Origin: Oscillospiraceae bacterium | GTDB taxonomy: Bacteria > Bacillota > Clostridia > Oscillospirales > Oscillospiraceae | Length of the DNA: 35,211 nucleotides | Assembly: GCA_015067935.1 (NCBI GenBank) | Contig: SVLL01000016.1 | Coordinates: forward strand, 1-35,211 | Direction of reading: 5' to 3' | In this document: positions 1 through 8,011 of the stretch, one piece after another | How the letters are laid out: each line of letters starts with the position of its first letter | Position numbering within the stretch: the stretch's first letter is position 1 | Notes under the pieces: model-generated | Told to the model about the DNA's origin: nothing | What the model saw: only the letters and a program-made list of their open reading frames with translations | Databases searched by the model: none | Translations under genes and position numbers: made by a program

Positions 1-125
1 ACCGCATCTGCGGTGGTGGGGCACCACACGCAAGCGAAAGAAAATTCGATGAGCCTATAGGCTCGGCTGGTAAAAGGCCCTAAGGGGGCCTGTGCATACC
101 ACCGGCACGGCCGGTGGTTATGATT
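1..125. repeat. 125-bp direct repeat, left copy
   Basis: These bases are identical to 2611-2735, and the match ends sharply after TTATGATT in both copies. The left boundary is not visible because the window starts here. The unit is a string of small hairpins: ACCGC/GCGGT, GTGGTG/CACCAC, the palindrome GAGCCTATAGGCTC, AGGCCC/GGGCCT and ACCACCGG/CCGGTGGT. It lies upstream of the promoter of the next gene, so it is not that gene's leader. It is either a mobile repeat or a structured RNA; the sequence does not decide. Confidence 0.9.
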
Positions 126-207
126 ATCCCGATCATATATGCACTCCCATAAACCCTCCCCGTGGGAAGGCGTGTGGCACCAATGCGGAATGTTGCACAT
201 AAAACAT

Positions 208-236
208 TTGCATTCTGATGCCCTACGGGGTATAAT
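208..236 (+). promoter_or_regulatory. sigma-70-type promoter for the GH20-like gene
   Basis: TTGCAT at 208-213 and a consensus TATAAT at 231-236 are separated by exactly 17 bp. The expected start point, near 243, gives a leader of about 28 nt that contains the ribosome-binding site GAGGTG at 262-267. Bases 126-207, between the direct repeat and this promoter, show nothing recognisable. Confidence 0.75.
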
Positions 237-272
237 GGCAGGGAAATCCCATTTTAAAAATGAGGTGCTATG

Positions 273-2360
273 ATGAAAAAAGAAAACGCCTACGATTTTC
301 AAAAACGATTGCTGACCGTTCACGAGCCGAACCGTCGGAATTTTGCCCGTCAGCCCAAGGAAAATGAGCTTCTTTTTCCGGAAAGGGTAACCATTTCCCT
401 GCCCGGGAATGCCGGTCTTGTGACCGCCACCGCAGCGGAGGACTTTGCGGATTTCCTGCAGGTTTCCATGGGCCTGCACGCAGAAATCACCACTGAGGAA
501 AACGCCTTCCTCCGGGTGGCACTTGCGGCAGATGCCGGCATTGATTTGGGCGAATACGCCACCTACAAGGGCTTCCGTATTGAGGTGACGGCATCCGGTG
601 TCCGGGTATTGGGTCACGACGAGCGTGGCATCGGTCAGGCACTTTACTATCTGGAGGATTTGATGTGCTTCGAGTCTGCGCCGGTCCTGAGCATGGGCGT
701 GATCTGCAAAAAGCCTTTGTTTTCTCCTCAGATGATCCACTCCGGCTACTATTTGGATGAATATCCCGATGCATACCTGGCCCGGGTCGCTCACGAGGGA
801 CGGGATGCCATTCTGATTTTTGCCAAGGATGTGAACCTGACTCCCGTCGGACCGGTGGATTTCAATGATCTAATCCGTCGGGCGGCAAAATACGGCTTGG
901 ATGTGTACGCCTACAGCTATATGAAAAGTCCCGTCAGTCCGCTGGACCCCAAGGCGGAGGAATACTACGAGGGTACTTACGGCAAGCTGTTCCGGGAATG
1001 CCCCGGCTTAAAGGGCGTGACGCTGGTGGGCGAAAGTGTGGAATTCCCCAGCACCGACCCCCATGTATCCCCCGGCACTTGGCGGGATACGGTGGTGGAC
1101 GGCATTCCCACCGGCAAGCCCAGCTCCGGCTGGTATCCCTGCGAGGATTACCCGGTTTGGCTGAATTTTATCAAGAAGATCATCCGCAAGTACAATCCCG
1201 ATGCGGACATCGTTTTCTGGTCCTACAACTGGGGCAGTCAGCCCAAGGAGGCCCGGGTCAAGCTGATTGAGAGCCTGCCCAAGGACATCAGCCTGCAGGC
1301 GACCTTTGAAATGTACCAAAAACGCATCTACGACGGTGCTGTGGGCGGCTGTGATGACTATACCCTTGCCTTTGAGGGTCCCGGCGATTACTTTATGAGC
1401 GAAGCGGTGGCGGCGGCAGAAAATAACATCCCGTTATATTCCATGGCCAACTCCGGCGGCTTGACCTGGGACATCGGCGTGATTCCCTATGAGCCAATGC
1501 CGTACCAGTGGATGCGCCGCTTTGAGGCGATGCGGAGCGCCCACGATGATTGGGGCCTGCGGGGCATTATGGAGTCCCACCATTTCGGTTTCTACCCCTC
1601 TTTCATCAGCAAATTGGGCAAGCACGCCTTTATGGAGCCCCGGGAGGACCTGAACGAAGTTCTGAAGAAAATCCTGATTTCCGAGTTTGGCGAGGAAAAT
1701 TATACACAAGTGAACGAGGCAATGGAGCATATCAGCGAGGCCATCACCCACCACACCCCCAGCGACAGCGACCAGTACGGCGCATTCCGGGTGGGTCCCA
1801 GCTTCCCCTTCTGCCTGATCCGGGATACGGTTTTGCCCAATGACCCCGGTGCCCATTTCGGCAGCCACATTTATTATACCGGCGGCACGCCCCGGAGCAG
1901 CTTGTACCGCACTCTGCCCTTGCCTGCACGGATTTTGCAGGAATGTGCTTCCCTTGAAAAGATGCAGGCGTGTATGGAAAAGGGTGTGGAGCTTTTGTAT
2001 GCCGCACCCAACCGGAACGAGCGGCTGGACCGGTTGACCAATCTGTGCCATTTCATCCGAAACTGCGTCCGCACCGGTCTGAACGCAAAGCGGTGGAGCG
2101 TGCTGCTGGCAAAGTCCAATGCGACCTTTGAGGTGACGGGTCTTTCCGAGCTCTACGACCGGATGGATGCGCTGCTGGAGACGGAACGGCAGGTGGTGGA
2201 GGACACCATCCCCTTGGTGGAAATGGATTCCCGCCTTGGCTGGGAGCCCAGTATGCTGTATATGACCGACCGGCGGCATTTGGAATGGAAACTGCGGCAG
2301 CTGGATTATGTGCGCGATTGCGAGCTGGCCAATTACAGAAAATGCCTGAAGCTGAGCTGA
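273..2360 (+). CDS. Putative glycoside hydrolase, GH20-domain-2-like N-terminus
   Basis: This protein of about 695 aa has no signal peptide, so it is probably cytoplasmic. Residues 35-135 resemble the zincin-like domain that precedes the barrel in GH20 hexosaminidases and GH67-type glucuronidases (for example GYATYKGFRIEV followed by GIGQALYYLEDL). The rest resembles a TIM barrel (GVTLVGESVEF, DIVFWSYNWGSQP). I do not see the canonical Asp-Glu catalytic pair of GH20, so substrate and activity are unassigned. Two ATGs are adjacent at 270 and 273; the second sits 5 nt from the SD GAGGTG, while the first is only 2 nt away. The gene is monocistronic, with its own promoter and terminator, and lies between two identical 125-bp repeats. 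Confidence 0.6.
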   Translation: MKKENAYDFQKRLLTVHEPNRRNFARQPKENELLFPERVTISLPGNAGLVTATAAEDFADFLQVSMGLHAEITTEENAFLRVALAADAGIDLGEYATYKGFRIEVTASGVRVLGHDERGIGQALYYLEDLMCFESAPVLSMGVICKKPLFSPQMIHSGYYLDEYPDAYLARVAHEGRDAILIFAKDVNLTPVGPVDFNDLIRRAAKYGLDVYAYSYMKSPVSPLDPKAEEYYEGTYGKLFRECPGLKGVTLVGESVEFPSTDPHVSPGTWRDTVVDGIPTGKPSSGWYPCEDYPVWLNFIKKIIRKYNPDADIVFWSYNWGSQPKEARVKLIESLPKDISLQATFEMYQKRIYDGAVGGCDDYTLAFEGPGDYFMSEAVAAAENNIPLYSMANSGGLTWDIGVIPYEPMPYQWMRRFEAMRSAHDDWGLRGIMESHHFGFYPSFISKLGKHAFMEPREDLNEVLKKILISEFGEENYTQVNEAMEHISEAITHHTPSDSDQYGAFRVGPSFPFCLIRDTVLPNDPGAHFGSHIYYTGGTPRSSLYRTLPLPARILQECASLEKMQACMEKGVELLYAAPNRNERLDRLTNLCHFIRNCVRTGLNAKRWSVLLAKSNATFEVTGLSELYDRMDALLETERQVVEDTIPLVEMDSRLGWEPSMLYMTDRRHLEWKLRQLDYVRDCELANYRKCLKLS

Positions 2361-2364
2361 ATAC

Positions 2365-2394
2365 AAAAACGAGCAGGTTGCCCTGCTCGTTTTT
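2365..2394 (+). terminator. Rho-independent terminator of the GH20-like gene
   Basis: ACGAGCAGG and CCTGCTCGT form a stem with a TTGC loop and a following T run, starting 5 nt after the stop codon. A second hairpin, AACCCCCAGC/GCTGGGGGTT, follows at 2415-2437. Confidence 0.85.
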
Positions 2395-2475
2395 GCCTTA
2401 CTTTTGTCAAAGAAAACCCCCAGCACGGCTGGGGGTTCCAAAAAGCTTTCGCTATGCCTAGTCCCGCCGCAGCGG

Positions 2476-2599
2476 AAAGCCTCCCCTGTGTAAGGGGAGG
2501 TGTCACGGTGCTAAGCCGTGACGGAGGGGTTGTACTCGTAGTGACAATCCCCCAGTCACCGCTGTGCGGTGACAGCCCCCTTTACACAAGGGGGCCTTA
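2476..2599. repeat. Palindromic element, short (empty) form
   Basis: This is a large imperfect inverted repeat. The left arm (2476-2533) contains CCTCCCCTGTGTAAGGGGAGG, then a GTCACGG...CCGTGAC hairpin, then GACGGAGGGGTTGT. The right arm (about 2543-2599) is the approximate reverse complement: ACAATCCCCCAGTCACCG...GGTGACAGCCCCCTTT. Only about ten bases separate the arms. The same arms flank the DUF559 gene at 34709-35161, so this is probably an internally deleted or non-autonomous version of that cassette. Confidence 0.8.
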
Positions 2600-2610
2600 G
2601 TTCGCACCTA

Positions 2611-2735
2611 ACCGCATCTGCGGTGGTGGGGCACCACACGCAAGCGAAAGAAAATTCGATGAGCCTATAGGCTCGGCTGGTAAAAGGCCCTAAGGGGGCC
2701 TGTGCATACCACCGGCACGGCCGGTGGTTATGATT
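2611..2735. repeat. 125-bp direct repeat, right copy
   Basis: The sequence is identical to 1-125 over 125 bases and diverges immediately afterwards (ATCCC after the left copy, CGCAA here). This copy directly follows the palindromic element and lies upstream of the dapH promoter. Confidence 0.9.
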
Positions 2736-2758
2736 CGCAAATGCTTCTTATTTTTCTC

Positions 2759-2787
2759 TTGTGTTTTCAGGTAAAAAATGGTACGAT
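2759..2787 (+). promoter_or_regulatory. Putative dapH promoter
   Basis: TTGTGT at 2759-2764 and TACGAT at 2782-2787 have a 17-bp spacer. A start near 2794 leaves a leader of about 22 nt carrying AAGGAGG at 2803-2809. Confidence 0.55.
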
Positions 2788-2815
2788 GATAAAAACAAAA
2801 CCAAGGAGGCCGATT

Positions 2816-3508
2816 ATGGACGCCCAAAGCATTATTGAATACATCCGCACCTCGGAAAAAAAGACCCCCGTAAAGGTCTATGTGTGGGAGAAAACGCCCG
2901 TAGCTTTCCCCAATTGCCACGAATTTCCTGCAGGTCAGGGCTGTAAGATCGTCTTTGGCGATTGGAAGGACATCGCGCCCGTGCTGGAAAACAACGAATT
3001 TGCCCATCTGGAAATTGAAAACAACTGCCGAAATTCCGCCATTCCCATGCTGGATATGAAAAATATCCCTGCCCGTATTGAGCCGGGTGCTATCATCCGG
3101 GAGCAGGTGGAGATCGGTGCCAATGCGGTGATTATGATGGGCGCAATTTTAAATATCGGTGCCATCGTGGGCGAGGGCACTATGATCGATATGGGCGCAG
3201 TGCTGGGCGGTCGTGCTACCGTGGGCAAAAATTGCCACATCGGTGCCGGCGCGGTGCTGGCCGGCGTGATTGAGCCTGCCTCAGCTACCCCCGTAATTGT
3301 GGAGGATGGGGTGCTGGTGGGTGCCAATGCGGTGGTTATTGAGGGCTGCCGAATCGGCGCGAACGCTGTGGTTGCCGCCGGTGCTGTGGTGGTTTCGGAT
3401 GTGCCTGCCAATGCGGTTGTGGCCGGCTGTCCTGCCCGGGTCATCAAGATGAAGGACGCCCAGACCGCCGGCAAAACCGCGCTGGTGGACGCTCTGCGGG
3501 AGCTGTGA
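2816..3508 (+). CDS. dapH: Tetrahydrodipicolinate N-acetyltransferase (DapH)
   Basis: This enzyme acetylates 2,3,4,5-tetrahydrodipicolinate with acetyl-CoA in the acetylated branch of lysine/meso-diaminopimelate synthesis. The 230-aa product starts [10 protein letters not shown], a typical DapH N-terminal domain. From about residue 90 it becomes a left-handed beta-helix of hexapeptide repeats ([33 protein letters not shown]). The length fits the family. The start at 2816 is fixed by AAGGAGG six bases upstream; the frame stays open upstream into the 125-bp repeat, but that part is not protein-like. An SDR gene follows after one base, so the two are probably co-transcribed, although no functional link is evident. 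Confidence 0.93.
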   Translation: MDAQSIIEYIRTSEKKTPVKVYVWEKTPVAFPNCHEFPAGQGCKIVFGDWKDIAPVLENNEFAHLEIENNCRNSAIPMLDMKNIPARIEPGAIIREQVEIGANAVIMMGAILNIGAIVGEGTMIDMGAVLGGRATVGKNCHIGAGAVLAGVIEPASATPVIVEDGVLVGANAVVIEGCRIGANAVVAAGAVVVSDVPANAVVAGCPARVIKMKDAQTAGKTALVDALREL

Positions 3509-3509
3509 T

Positions 3510-4208
3510 ATGAAAAATGTAGTCATAACCGGAGGAAGCCGGGGCATCGGTGCGGCAGCGGTGGAGCTGTTTGCCGTCCGGGGCGATCGGGTGACCTTCC
3601 TCTTTGAAAAGGACCACGAGGCGGCGGAGGATGTGGCCCGCAGAACCGGCGCGATGGCCATCTGCTGCGATGTGGCGGACGCAAATGCGGTGAAAAAGGC
3701 TTTTTCCGTCATTGATGATGTGGATATTTTGATCTGCAATGCCGGCATCAGTATGACGGGCCTTATGAGCAGTATGCCGGAAAAGGATTGGGACCGAATC
3801 TTTGATGTGAATGTGAAGGGAATGTATCACTGCATCAATGCCGCAATGCCCCATTTTCTGCAAAAGCAGGCCGGTTCTGTGGTGACGGTTGCCTCTATGT
3901 GGGGTCAGGTGGGCGCGTCCTGCGAGGCGGCGTACTCGGCAACCAAGGGTGCGGTCATTGCCCTGACAAAGGCTCTGGCCAAGGAGCTGGGACCCAGCGG
4001 CATCCGGGTCAACTGCGTTTCGCCGGGTGTGATCCTGACGGATATGTGCGCCTTCGTTGCACCGGATATTCTGCAGGATATGGAAGAGGATACCCCCGTA
4101 GGCCGCAACGGCACGCCCATGGATGTGGCCAAGGCAATGGTGTATCTGGCGGATGCGGAGTTTGTCACCGGGCAGGTCCTGCCCGTCAACGGCGGGTATG
4201 TGATATAG
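3510..4208 (+). CDS. SDR-family NAD(P)-dependent oxidoreductase (FabG-like)
   Basis: This is a classical short-chain dehydrogenase/reductase of 232 aa. It has the cofactor glycine motif TGGSRGIG (7-14), CNAG (76-79), the catalytic Ser129 and the YSATK Tyr142/Lys146 pair, and a C-terminal TGQVLPVNGGY segment typical of FabG-like enzymes. The substrate cannot be read from the sequence. 3-oxoacyl-ACP reductase is the nearest generic label, but there are no fatty-acid genes nearby. It begins one base after the dapH stop, with GGGAG inside the end of dapH as a possible ribosome-binding site, so translational coupling is likely. Confidence 0.88.
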   Translation: MKNVVITGGSRGIGAAAVELFAVRGDRVTFLFEKDHEAAEDVARRTGAMAICCDVADANAVKKAFSVIDDVDILICNAGISMTGLMSSMPEKDWDRIFDVNVKGMYHCINAAMPHFLQKQAGSVVTVASMWGQVGASCEAAYSATKGAVIALTKALAKELGPSGIRVNCVSPGVILTDMCAFVAPDILQDMEEDTPVGRNGTPMDVAKAMVYLADAEFVTGQVLPVNGGYVI

Positions 4209-4217
4209 AGGCGCAAG

Positions 4218-4382
4218 AAACCCCTCCTCTAGGGGAGGGTGCCCCCAAAGGGGGCGGGATAGGAACGGCGGCAGAATCGACACGGAGATAGGTCTGTACA
4301 AATGGCATTTATCCAGAATTACCGCCCGCATTCCTCTTCCGTCACCGCCTTTGGCGGCGACACCTTCCCCCCGGGGGAAGGT
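4218..4382. repeat. Diverged palindromic element between the SDR gene and rpiB
   Basis: It contains CCCCTCCTCTAGGGGAGGG followed by GCCCCCAAAGGGGGC on the left. On the right it has TTCCGTCACCGCC...GGCGGCGACACC and CTTCCCCCCGGGGGAAGG. The arm layout (outer hairpin, inner hairpin, CCGTCA-like junction) matches the family seen at 2476, 19537, 25796, 29607 and 34709, but the sequence is more degraded. No gene is visible in 4209-4447. Confidence 0.6.
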
Positions 4383-4447
4383 ATTACAACCGTACTGCGG
4401 AACTGACTTTTTAACGCAATATGACAATCAAATTAGGAGGAAATATT

Positions 4448-4891
4448 ATGAAAATTGCAATTGCTTGCGACCACGGTGCGCTGGCACTGAAAAACACTAT
4501 CATCAACCACCTGACCAAGCAGGGTCATGAGCTGGTTAACTTCGGCACTGATACGCCGGATTCCTGCGATTACCCGGATTTTGCCGCCAAGGCCGCCCAG
4601 GCGGTGGCAGACGGCGAGTGCGAGAAGGGCATCGTCCTTTGCACCACCGGCATCGGTGTTTCCATCACCGCCAATAAGATTGACGGCATCCGCTGCGCCC
4701 TGCTGAGTGATGTGCTCAGCGCGAGAATGACCCGGGAGCATAACGATACCAATGTAATGGCGATTGGTGCCGGTATCGTGGGGGAAAAGCTGGCACTGGA
4801 GATTACCGATATTTGGCTGAATACCCCGTTTTCCGGTGATGCCCGGCATCAGCGGAGAATCGACAAGGTTATGGCACTGGAAAAGAAATAA
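4448..4891 (+). CDS. rpiB: Ribose-5-phosphate isomerase B
   Basis: RpiB interconverts ribose-5-phosphate and ribulose-5-phosphate in the non-oxidative pentose phosphate pathway. The 147-aa product shows ACDHGA near the N-terminus, the catalytic Cys65 in CTTGIG, His98 in TREHN, and SGDARHQRRI near the C-terminus; all are hallmarks of the RpiB/LacA-LacB family. LacAB subunits are an alternative, but they normally occur as a pair, and only one gene is present. The start at ATG 4448 follows AGGAGG (4435-4440) with seven bases between, so the in-frame upstream ATG at 4421 is not needed. Confidence 0.93.
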   Translation: MKIAIACDHGALALKNTIINHLTKQGHELVNFGTDTPDSCDYPDFAAKAAQAVADGECEKGIVLCTTGIGVSITANKIDGIRCALLSDVLSARMTREHNDTNVMAIGAGIVGEKLALEITDIWLNTPFSGDARHQRRIDKVMALEKK

Positions 4892-4920
4892 AAAAAGAGC
4901 CCACGGCAATGCCGTGGGCC
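4890..4920. terminator. Bidirectional terminator between rpiB and the HPr-like gene
   Basis: A 9-bp stem, GCCCACGGC/GCCGTGGGC, has an AAT loop. Read on the minus strand it is followed by TCTTTTTT, a good terminator for the HPr-like gene. The plus direction has only a poor T run but lies directly after the rpiB stop. Confidence 0.75.
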
Positions 4921-4956
4921 TATTAACACCCCGAGTATTCCCGGAATGTAAATGCA

Positions 4957-5196
4957 TTATTGCTCTGTCAGGAATTTCTGTACCACATTGCGGAAGCTTT
5001 CCAGCGCACATTCCTCGCAATCGGCCTGCACCAGCAGGGGACGGGAGTGGTCCAAGCTGACCATACCGATAAAGCTCTTGCCGTTGACCTGCTGGACCTC
5101 GTTGCCAACCATTACGGGGAAGGGTTGTACGGTGGCCATGGAGATGAATTCCTGCACCTCTTGGAAGGAACGGAGCTTAATGTAAAAATTTTGCAT
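4957..5196 (-). CDS. HPr-family protein lacking the phosphoryl-accepting His
   Basis: This 79-aa protein matches the second half of the HPr fold. VNGKSFIGMVSLDHSRPL corresponds to the conserved region around HPr Ser46, and CEECALESFRNVVQKFL forms the last helix. At the place where HPr has its active-site His (LHARPA) it reads LRSFQEVQEF, so it cannot act as a normal PTS phosphocarrier. Such His-less HPr-like proteins occur in Clostridia without a known function; a regulatory or docking role is speculation. ATG 5194-5196 is preceded by AAGGAG. The longer upstream frame runs through the promoter and is not coding. The gene is divergent from mtaB. Confidence 0.8.
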   Translation of the reverse strand: MQNFYIKLRSFQEVQEFISMATVQPFPVMVGNEVQQVNGKSFIGMVSLDHSRPLLVQADCEECALESFRNVVQKFLTEQ

Positions 5197-5287
5197 CGGA
5201 AATTCTCCTTCTGTACAAATCATAGTTTGGTGTGCTATAATTTCGGATGAGATTTCGGTGACTATGTTGCAAAACGCACCGTTTGCA

Positions 5288-5316
5288 ATTATAACAAAGC
5301 CTTTGCAAAAATTCAA
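5288..5316 (-). promoter_or_regulatory. Promoter of the HPr-like gene
   Basis: On the minus strand, TTGAAT (5311-5316) and a perfect TATAAT (5288-5293) are separated by 17 bp. The leader is about 85 nt. No equally good plus-strand promoter is visible for mtaB; a TTCAAT/TATTAG pair with a 16-bp spacer just upstream is a weak candidate. Confidence 0.75.
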
Positions 5317-5375
5317 TACACATTTTTGGTGGATATTAGCAAAAAAATTAACATGAAATTGGTGAAAATAACAAA

Positions 5376-6665
5376 ATGAAAGTTGCTTTTTATACCCTCG
5401 GTTGCAAGACAAACCAATATGAAACCCAAGCAATGGGGCAGCTTCTGCTGGCGAAGGGGCACTGCTTGGGCAATTTTGACGAAAAATGCGATGTCTATGT
5501 GATCAACACCTGCTCCGTCACTGCGGTGGCAGACAAGAAGAACCGGGCGGTGATCCGTCGCTGCCGAAAGGAAAACCCGGATGCGATCATTGGTGTGTGC
5601 GGATGCTATACCCAGCACGATGCTGACGCGGTACGCGCGCTGGGCGTGGATGTTCTGGGCGGCAGCGGCAGTCGGGAGGAGTTTGTGGAGCTGTTGCTGC
5701 GCTCTGCGGAAGAGAAACAGCAATTGGAAAGCTTGGACAATGCCCTCCGCCGCCGGGAGTTTGAAATTCTCCCTGCCGGCGGTCTGGAGGGCCGCACCCG
5801 GGCAATGCTGAAGGTGCAGGACGGCTGCGTAAATTTCTGCTCCTACTGCATCATTCCCTACACACGGGGACCGGTGCGCTCCGCACCGACTGATGTGGTT
5901 GTCCGTCAGGCGAAGGAGCTGGCAGAAAAGGGCTATCGGGAGATCGTGGTCACCGGCATCGAGATCGCCGGCTGGGGTACGGATCTGCCGGGTAAGCCCC
6001 CTATGAGCGATATGCTTGAGGCTGTCTGTACGGCGGTGCCGGAGATCCGGATTCGTCTGGGAAGTCTGGAGCCGAGAGTCATCACGGAGGCATTTTGTCA
6101 AAAAATGGTAAAATTTACCAATTTGTGCCCCCAGTTCCATCTTTCCATGCAATCCGGCTGTGATACGGTGCTGGCGCGGATGAAGCGCAAGTACGATACC
6201 GCCCGGTATCTGCAGAGTGTGGAGCTGCTGCGGCAGTATTTCTCCGGCTGCGCTATCACTACGGATATGATTGTGGCGTTCCCCGGAGAAACCGAGGCGG
6301 AATTTGAAGAAAGTCTGGCATTTATCCGCAAATGTGCCTTCGCGGATATGCACATTTTCCCCTATTCCCGTCGCCCCGGCACCCCGGCGGACAAGATGCC
6401 CGGGCAGCATAACAATGCTACAAAAGAAGACCGCAGCCGTCGGGCCATTGCGGTGGCAGAGGAGATGAATCTGGCATATCGGCAAGCTCTCATCGGCTCC
6501 CGGCAGGAGATCCTCTTTGAGGAAACCGAGGGTGCTTACGATGTGGGCCACGCGCCCAACTACATTAAGGTATATGTCCCCACAGCCGGACGGCATAATG
6601 TTTTGGCCCGTGTGAAGCTCACCGGCATTTATCAGGACGGCCTGATGGGGCAAATTGATAATTGA
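5376..6665 (+). CDS. mtaB: tRNA t6A37 methylthiotransferase MtaB
   Basis: MtaB is a radical-SAM enzyme that adds a methylthio group to N6-threonylcarbamoyladenosine at position 37 of tRNAs reading ANN codons. The 429-aa protein has the three N-terminal UPF0004 cysteines for the auxiliary 4Fe-4S cluster (C10 in TLGCKTNQYE, C46 in INTCSVT, C77 in GCGCYTQ region). The radical-SAM triad CVNFCSYC is at 151-158, and a C-terminal TRAM-like region ends in LTGIYQDGLMGQI. The LGCKTNQYE start and the length distinguish it from MiaB and RimO. The gene stands alone, divergent from the HPr-like gene. Confidence 0.95.
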   Translation: MKVAFYTLGCKTNQYETQAMGQLLLAKGHCLGNFDEKCDVYVINTCSVTAVADKKNRAVIRRCRKENPDAIIGVCGCYTQHDADAVRALGVDVLGGSGSREEFVELLLRSAEEKQQLESLDNALRRREFEILPAGGLEGRTRAMLKVQDGCVNFCSYCIIPYTRGPVRSAPTDVVVRQAKELAEKGYREIVVTGIEIAGWGTDLPGKPPMSDMLEAVCTAVPEIRIRLGSLEPRVITEAFCQKMVKFTNLCPQFHLSMQSGCDTVLARMKRKYDTARYLQSVELLRQYFSGCAITTDMIVAFPGETEAEFEESLAFIRKCAFADMHIFPYSRRPGTPADKMPGQHNNATKEDRSRRAIAVAEEMNLAYRQALIGSRQEILFEETEGAYDVGHAPNYIKVYVPTAGRHNVLARVKLTGIYQDGLMGQIDN

Positions 6666-6785
6666 AAATGCAAGGGCGTAAACATGTCGTCCGTAAACCC
6701 TCTCCCCGAGGGGGTTTCTGCCCTGAATTGTCAACAAGTCCAAACAAAAACGATAAAAAAGTACTTATTTAGTGCAAAAGAATAC

Positions 6786-6814
6786 TTTACAATATTGGAA
6801 TATTGATGTATAAT
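6786..6814 (+). promoter_or_regulatory. Strong promoter of gap
   Basis: TTTACA at 6786-6791 and a perfect TATAAT at 6809-6814 have a 17-bp spacer in an AT-rich stretch. The leader is about 77 nt. I see no riboswitch or T-box in 6666-6897. Confidence 0.85.
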
Positions 6815-6897
6815 GATGTCGTATGGGGTCAAAAATCCCGTATGAATATGTAAACCATACTGCAATGCAGTAATTTTTGAAATGGAGGAAATTTCCC

Positions 6898-7920
6898 ATG
6901 TCTGTTAAAGTTGCTATCAATGGTTTTGGTCGTATCGGCCGTCTGGCTTTCCGTCAGATGTTCGGCGCAGAGGGTTTCGAGGTTGTCGCTATCAACGACC
7001 TGACCTCCCCCAAGATGCTGGCTCACCTGCTGAAGTATGACTCCACTCAGGGTGCTTACGCTGCTCCCTTCGGCGCACATACTGTCGAGGCTGGCGAGGA
7101 CAACATCGTTGTCGACGGCAAGAAGATCACCATCTACGCTAAGGCTAACGCCGCCGAGCTGCCCTGGGGCGAGCTGGATGTGGATGTGGTGCTGGAGTGC
7201 ACCGGCTTCTACACTTCCAAGGCTAAGGCTCAGGCTCACATCGACGCCGGTGCCAAGAAGGTCGTTATCTCTGCTCCCGCAGGCAACGATCTGCCCACCA
7301 TCGTTTACAATGTCAACCACGAGACCCTGACCAAGGAAGACAACATCATCTCTGCTGCTTCCTGCACCACCAACTGCCTGGCTCCCATGGCTAAGGCTCT
7401 GAATGATCTGGCTCCCATCGAGTCCGGCATTATGTGCACCATCCACGCTTACACCGGCGACCAGATGATTCTGGACGGTCCCCAGAGAAAGGGCGACCTG
7501 CGCCGCAGCCGCGCCGGTGCTATCAACATCGTGCCCAACTCCACCGGTGCTGCCAAGGCTATCGGCCTGGTTATCCCCGAGCTGAACGGCAAGCTGATCG
7601 GTGCTGCACAGCGTATCCCCACTCCCACCGGTTCCACCACCATCCTGAACGCTGTTGTGGCTAAGGAAGTGACCAAGGAAGAGATCAACGCTGCTATGAA
7701 GGCTGCTCAGACCGAGTCCTACGGCTACACCGAGGACGAGATCGTTTCCTCCGACATCATCGGCATGACCTTCGGTTCTCTGTTCGATGCTACTCAGACC
7801 ATGGTCAACAAGCTGCCCGGCGGTATGACTCAGGTTCAGGTCGTTTCCTGGTACGACAACGAGAACTCCTATGTTTCTCAGATGGTTCGCACCATCAAGC
7901 ACTTCTCCAAGCTGCTGTAA
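6898..7920 (+). CDS. gap: Type I glyceraldehyde-3-phosphate dehydrogenase
   Basis: This glycolytic enzyme oxidises glyceraldehyde-3-phosphate to 1,3-bisphosphoglycerate with NAD. The 340-aa product starts [15 protein letters not shown] (Rossmann motif) and has INDL with Asp33 for NAD preference. Catalytic Cys156 lies in SCTTNC, and WYDNENSY is near the C-terminus. The start at 6898 follows TGGAGG; the in-frame codons upstream are the leader. Codon use is strikingly restricted (GCT, GGT, CTG, AAG), unlike its neighbours, as expected for a very highly expressed gene. It is monocistronic, with a strong promoter and a strong terminator. Confidence 0.97.
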   Translation: MSVKVAINGFGRIGRLAFRQMFGAEGFEVVAINDLTSPKMLAHLLKYDSTQGAYAAPFGAHTVEAGEDNIVVDGKKITIYAKANAAELPWGELDVDVVLECTGFYTSKAKAQAHIDAGAKKVVISAPAGNDLPTIVYNVNHETLTKEDNIISAASCTTNCLAPMAKALNDLAPIESGIMCTIHAYTGDQMILDGPQRKGDLRRSRAGAINIVPNSTGAAKAIGLVIPELNGKLIGAAQRIPTPTGSTTILNAVVAKEVTKEEINAAMKAAQTESYGYTEDEIVSSDIIGMTFGSLFDATQTMVNKLPGGMTQVQVVSWYDNENSYVSQMVRTIKHFSKLL

Positions 7921-7936
7921 TTAAAAATATAGCAAA

Positions 7937-7966
7937 ACTGCCGACCTTCGGGTCGGCAGTTTTTTT
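7937..7966 (+). terminator. Terminator of gap
   Basis: ACTGCCGACC/GGTCGGCAGT forms a perfect 10-bp stem with a TTCG tetraloop, followed by seven T residues. Confidence 0.95.
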
Positions 7967-7970
7967 GTGA

Positions 7971-8001
7971 AAAAATCACCGGCACACGGCCGGTGATTTT
8001 T
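7971..8001 (-). terminator. Terminator of the mre/PBP2 operon
   Basis: AAAAATCACCGG/CCGGTGATTTTT forms a hairpin around CACACGG. On the minus strand it lies just after the PBP2 stop and is followed by a T-rich stretch. It could also back up the gap terminator. Confidence 0.8.
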
Positions 8002-8011
8002 ATTTTGCTTA

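Noticed and set aside
2702-2815. N-terminal extension of DapH
   Set aside because: The extension reads the 125-bp repeat and the promoter; the ATG at 2816 has a perfect AAGGAGG and matches the family N-terminus.
5313-6743. 476-aa open frame antisense to mtaB
   Set aside because: It covers mtaB, whose plus-strand product is unmistakable; the antisense product has no recognisable motif.
6829-7902. 357-aa open frame antisense to gap
   Set aside because: It is a shadow of the strongly codon-biased gap gene; its Gly/Ser/Leu/Val-rich, low-complexity product has no family resemblance, and there is no suitable ribosome-binding site.
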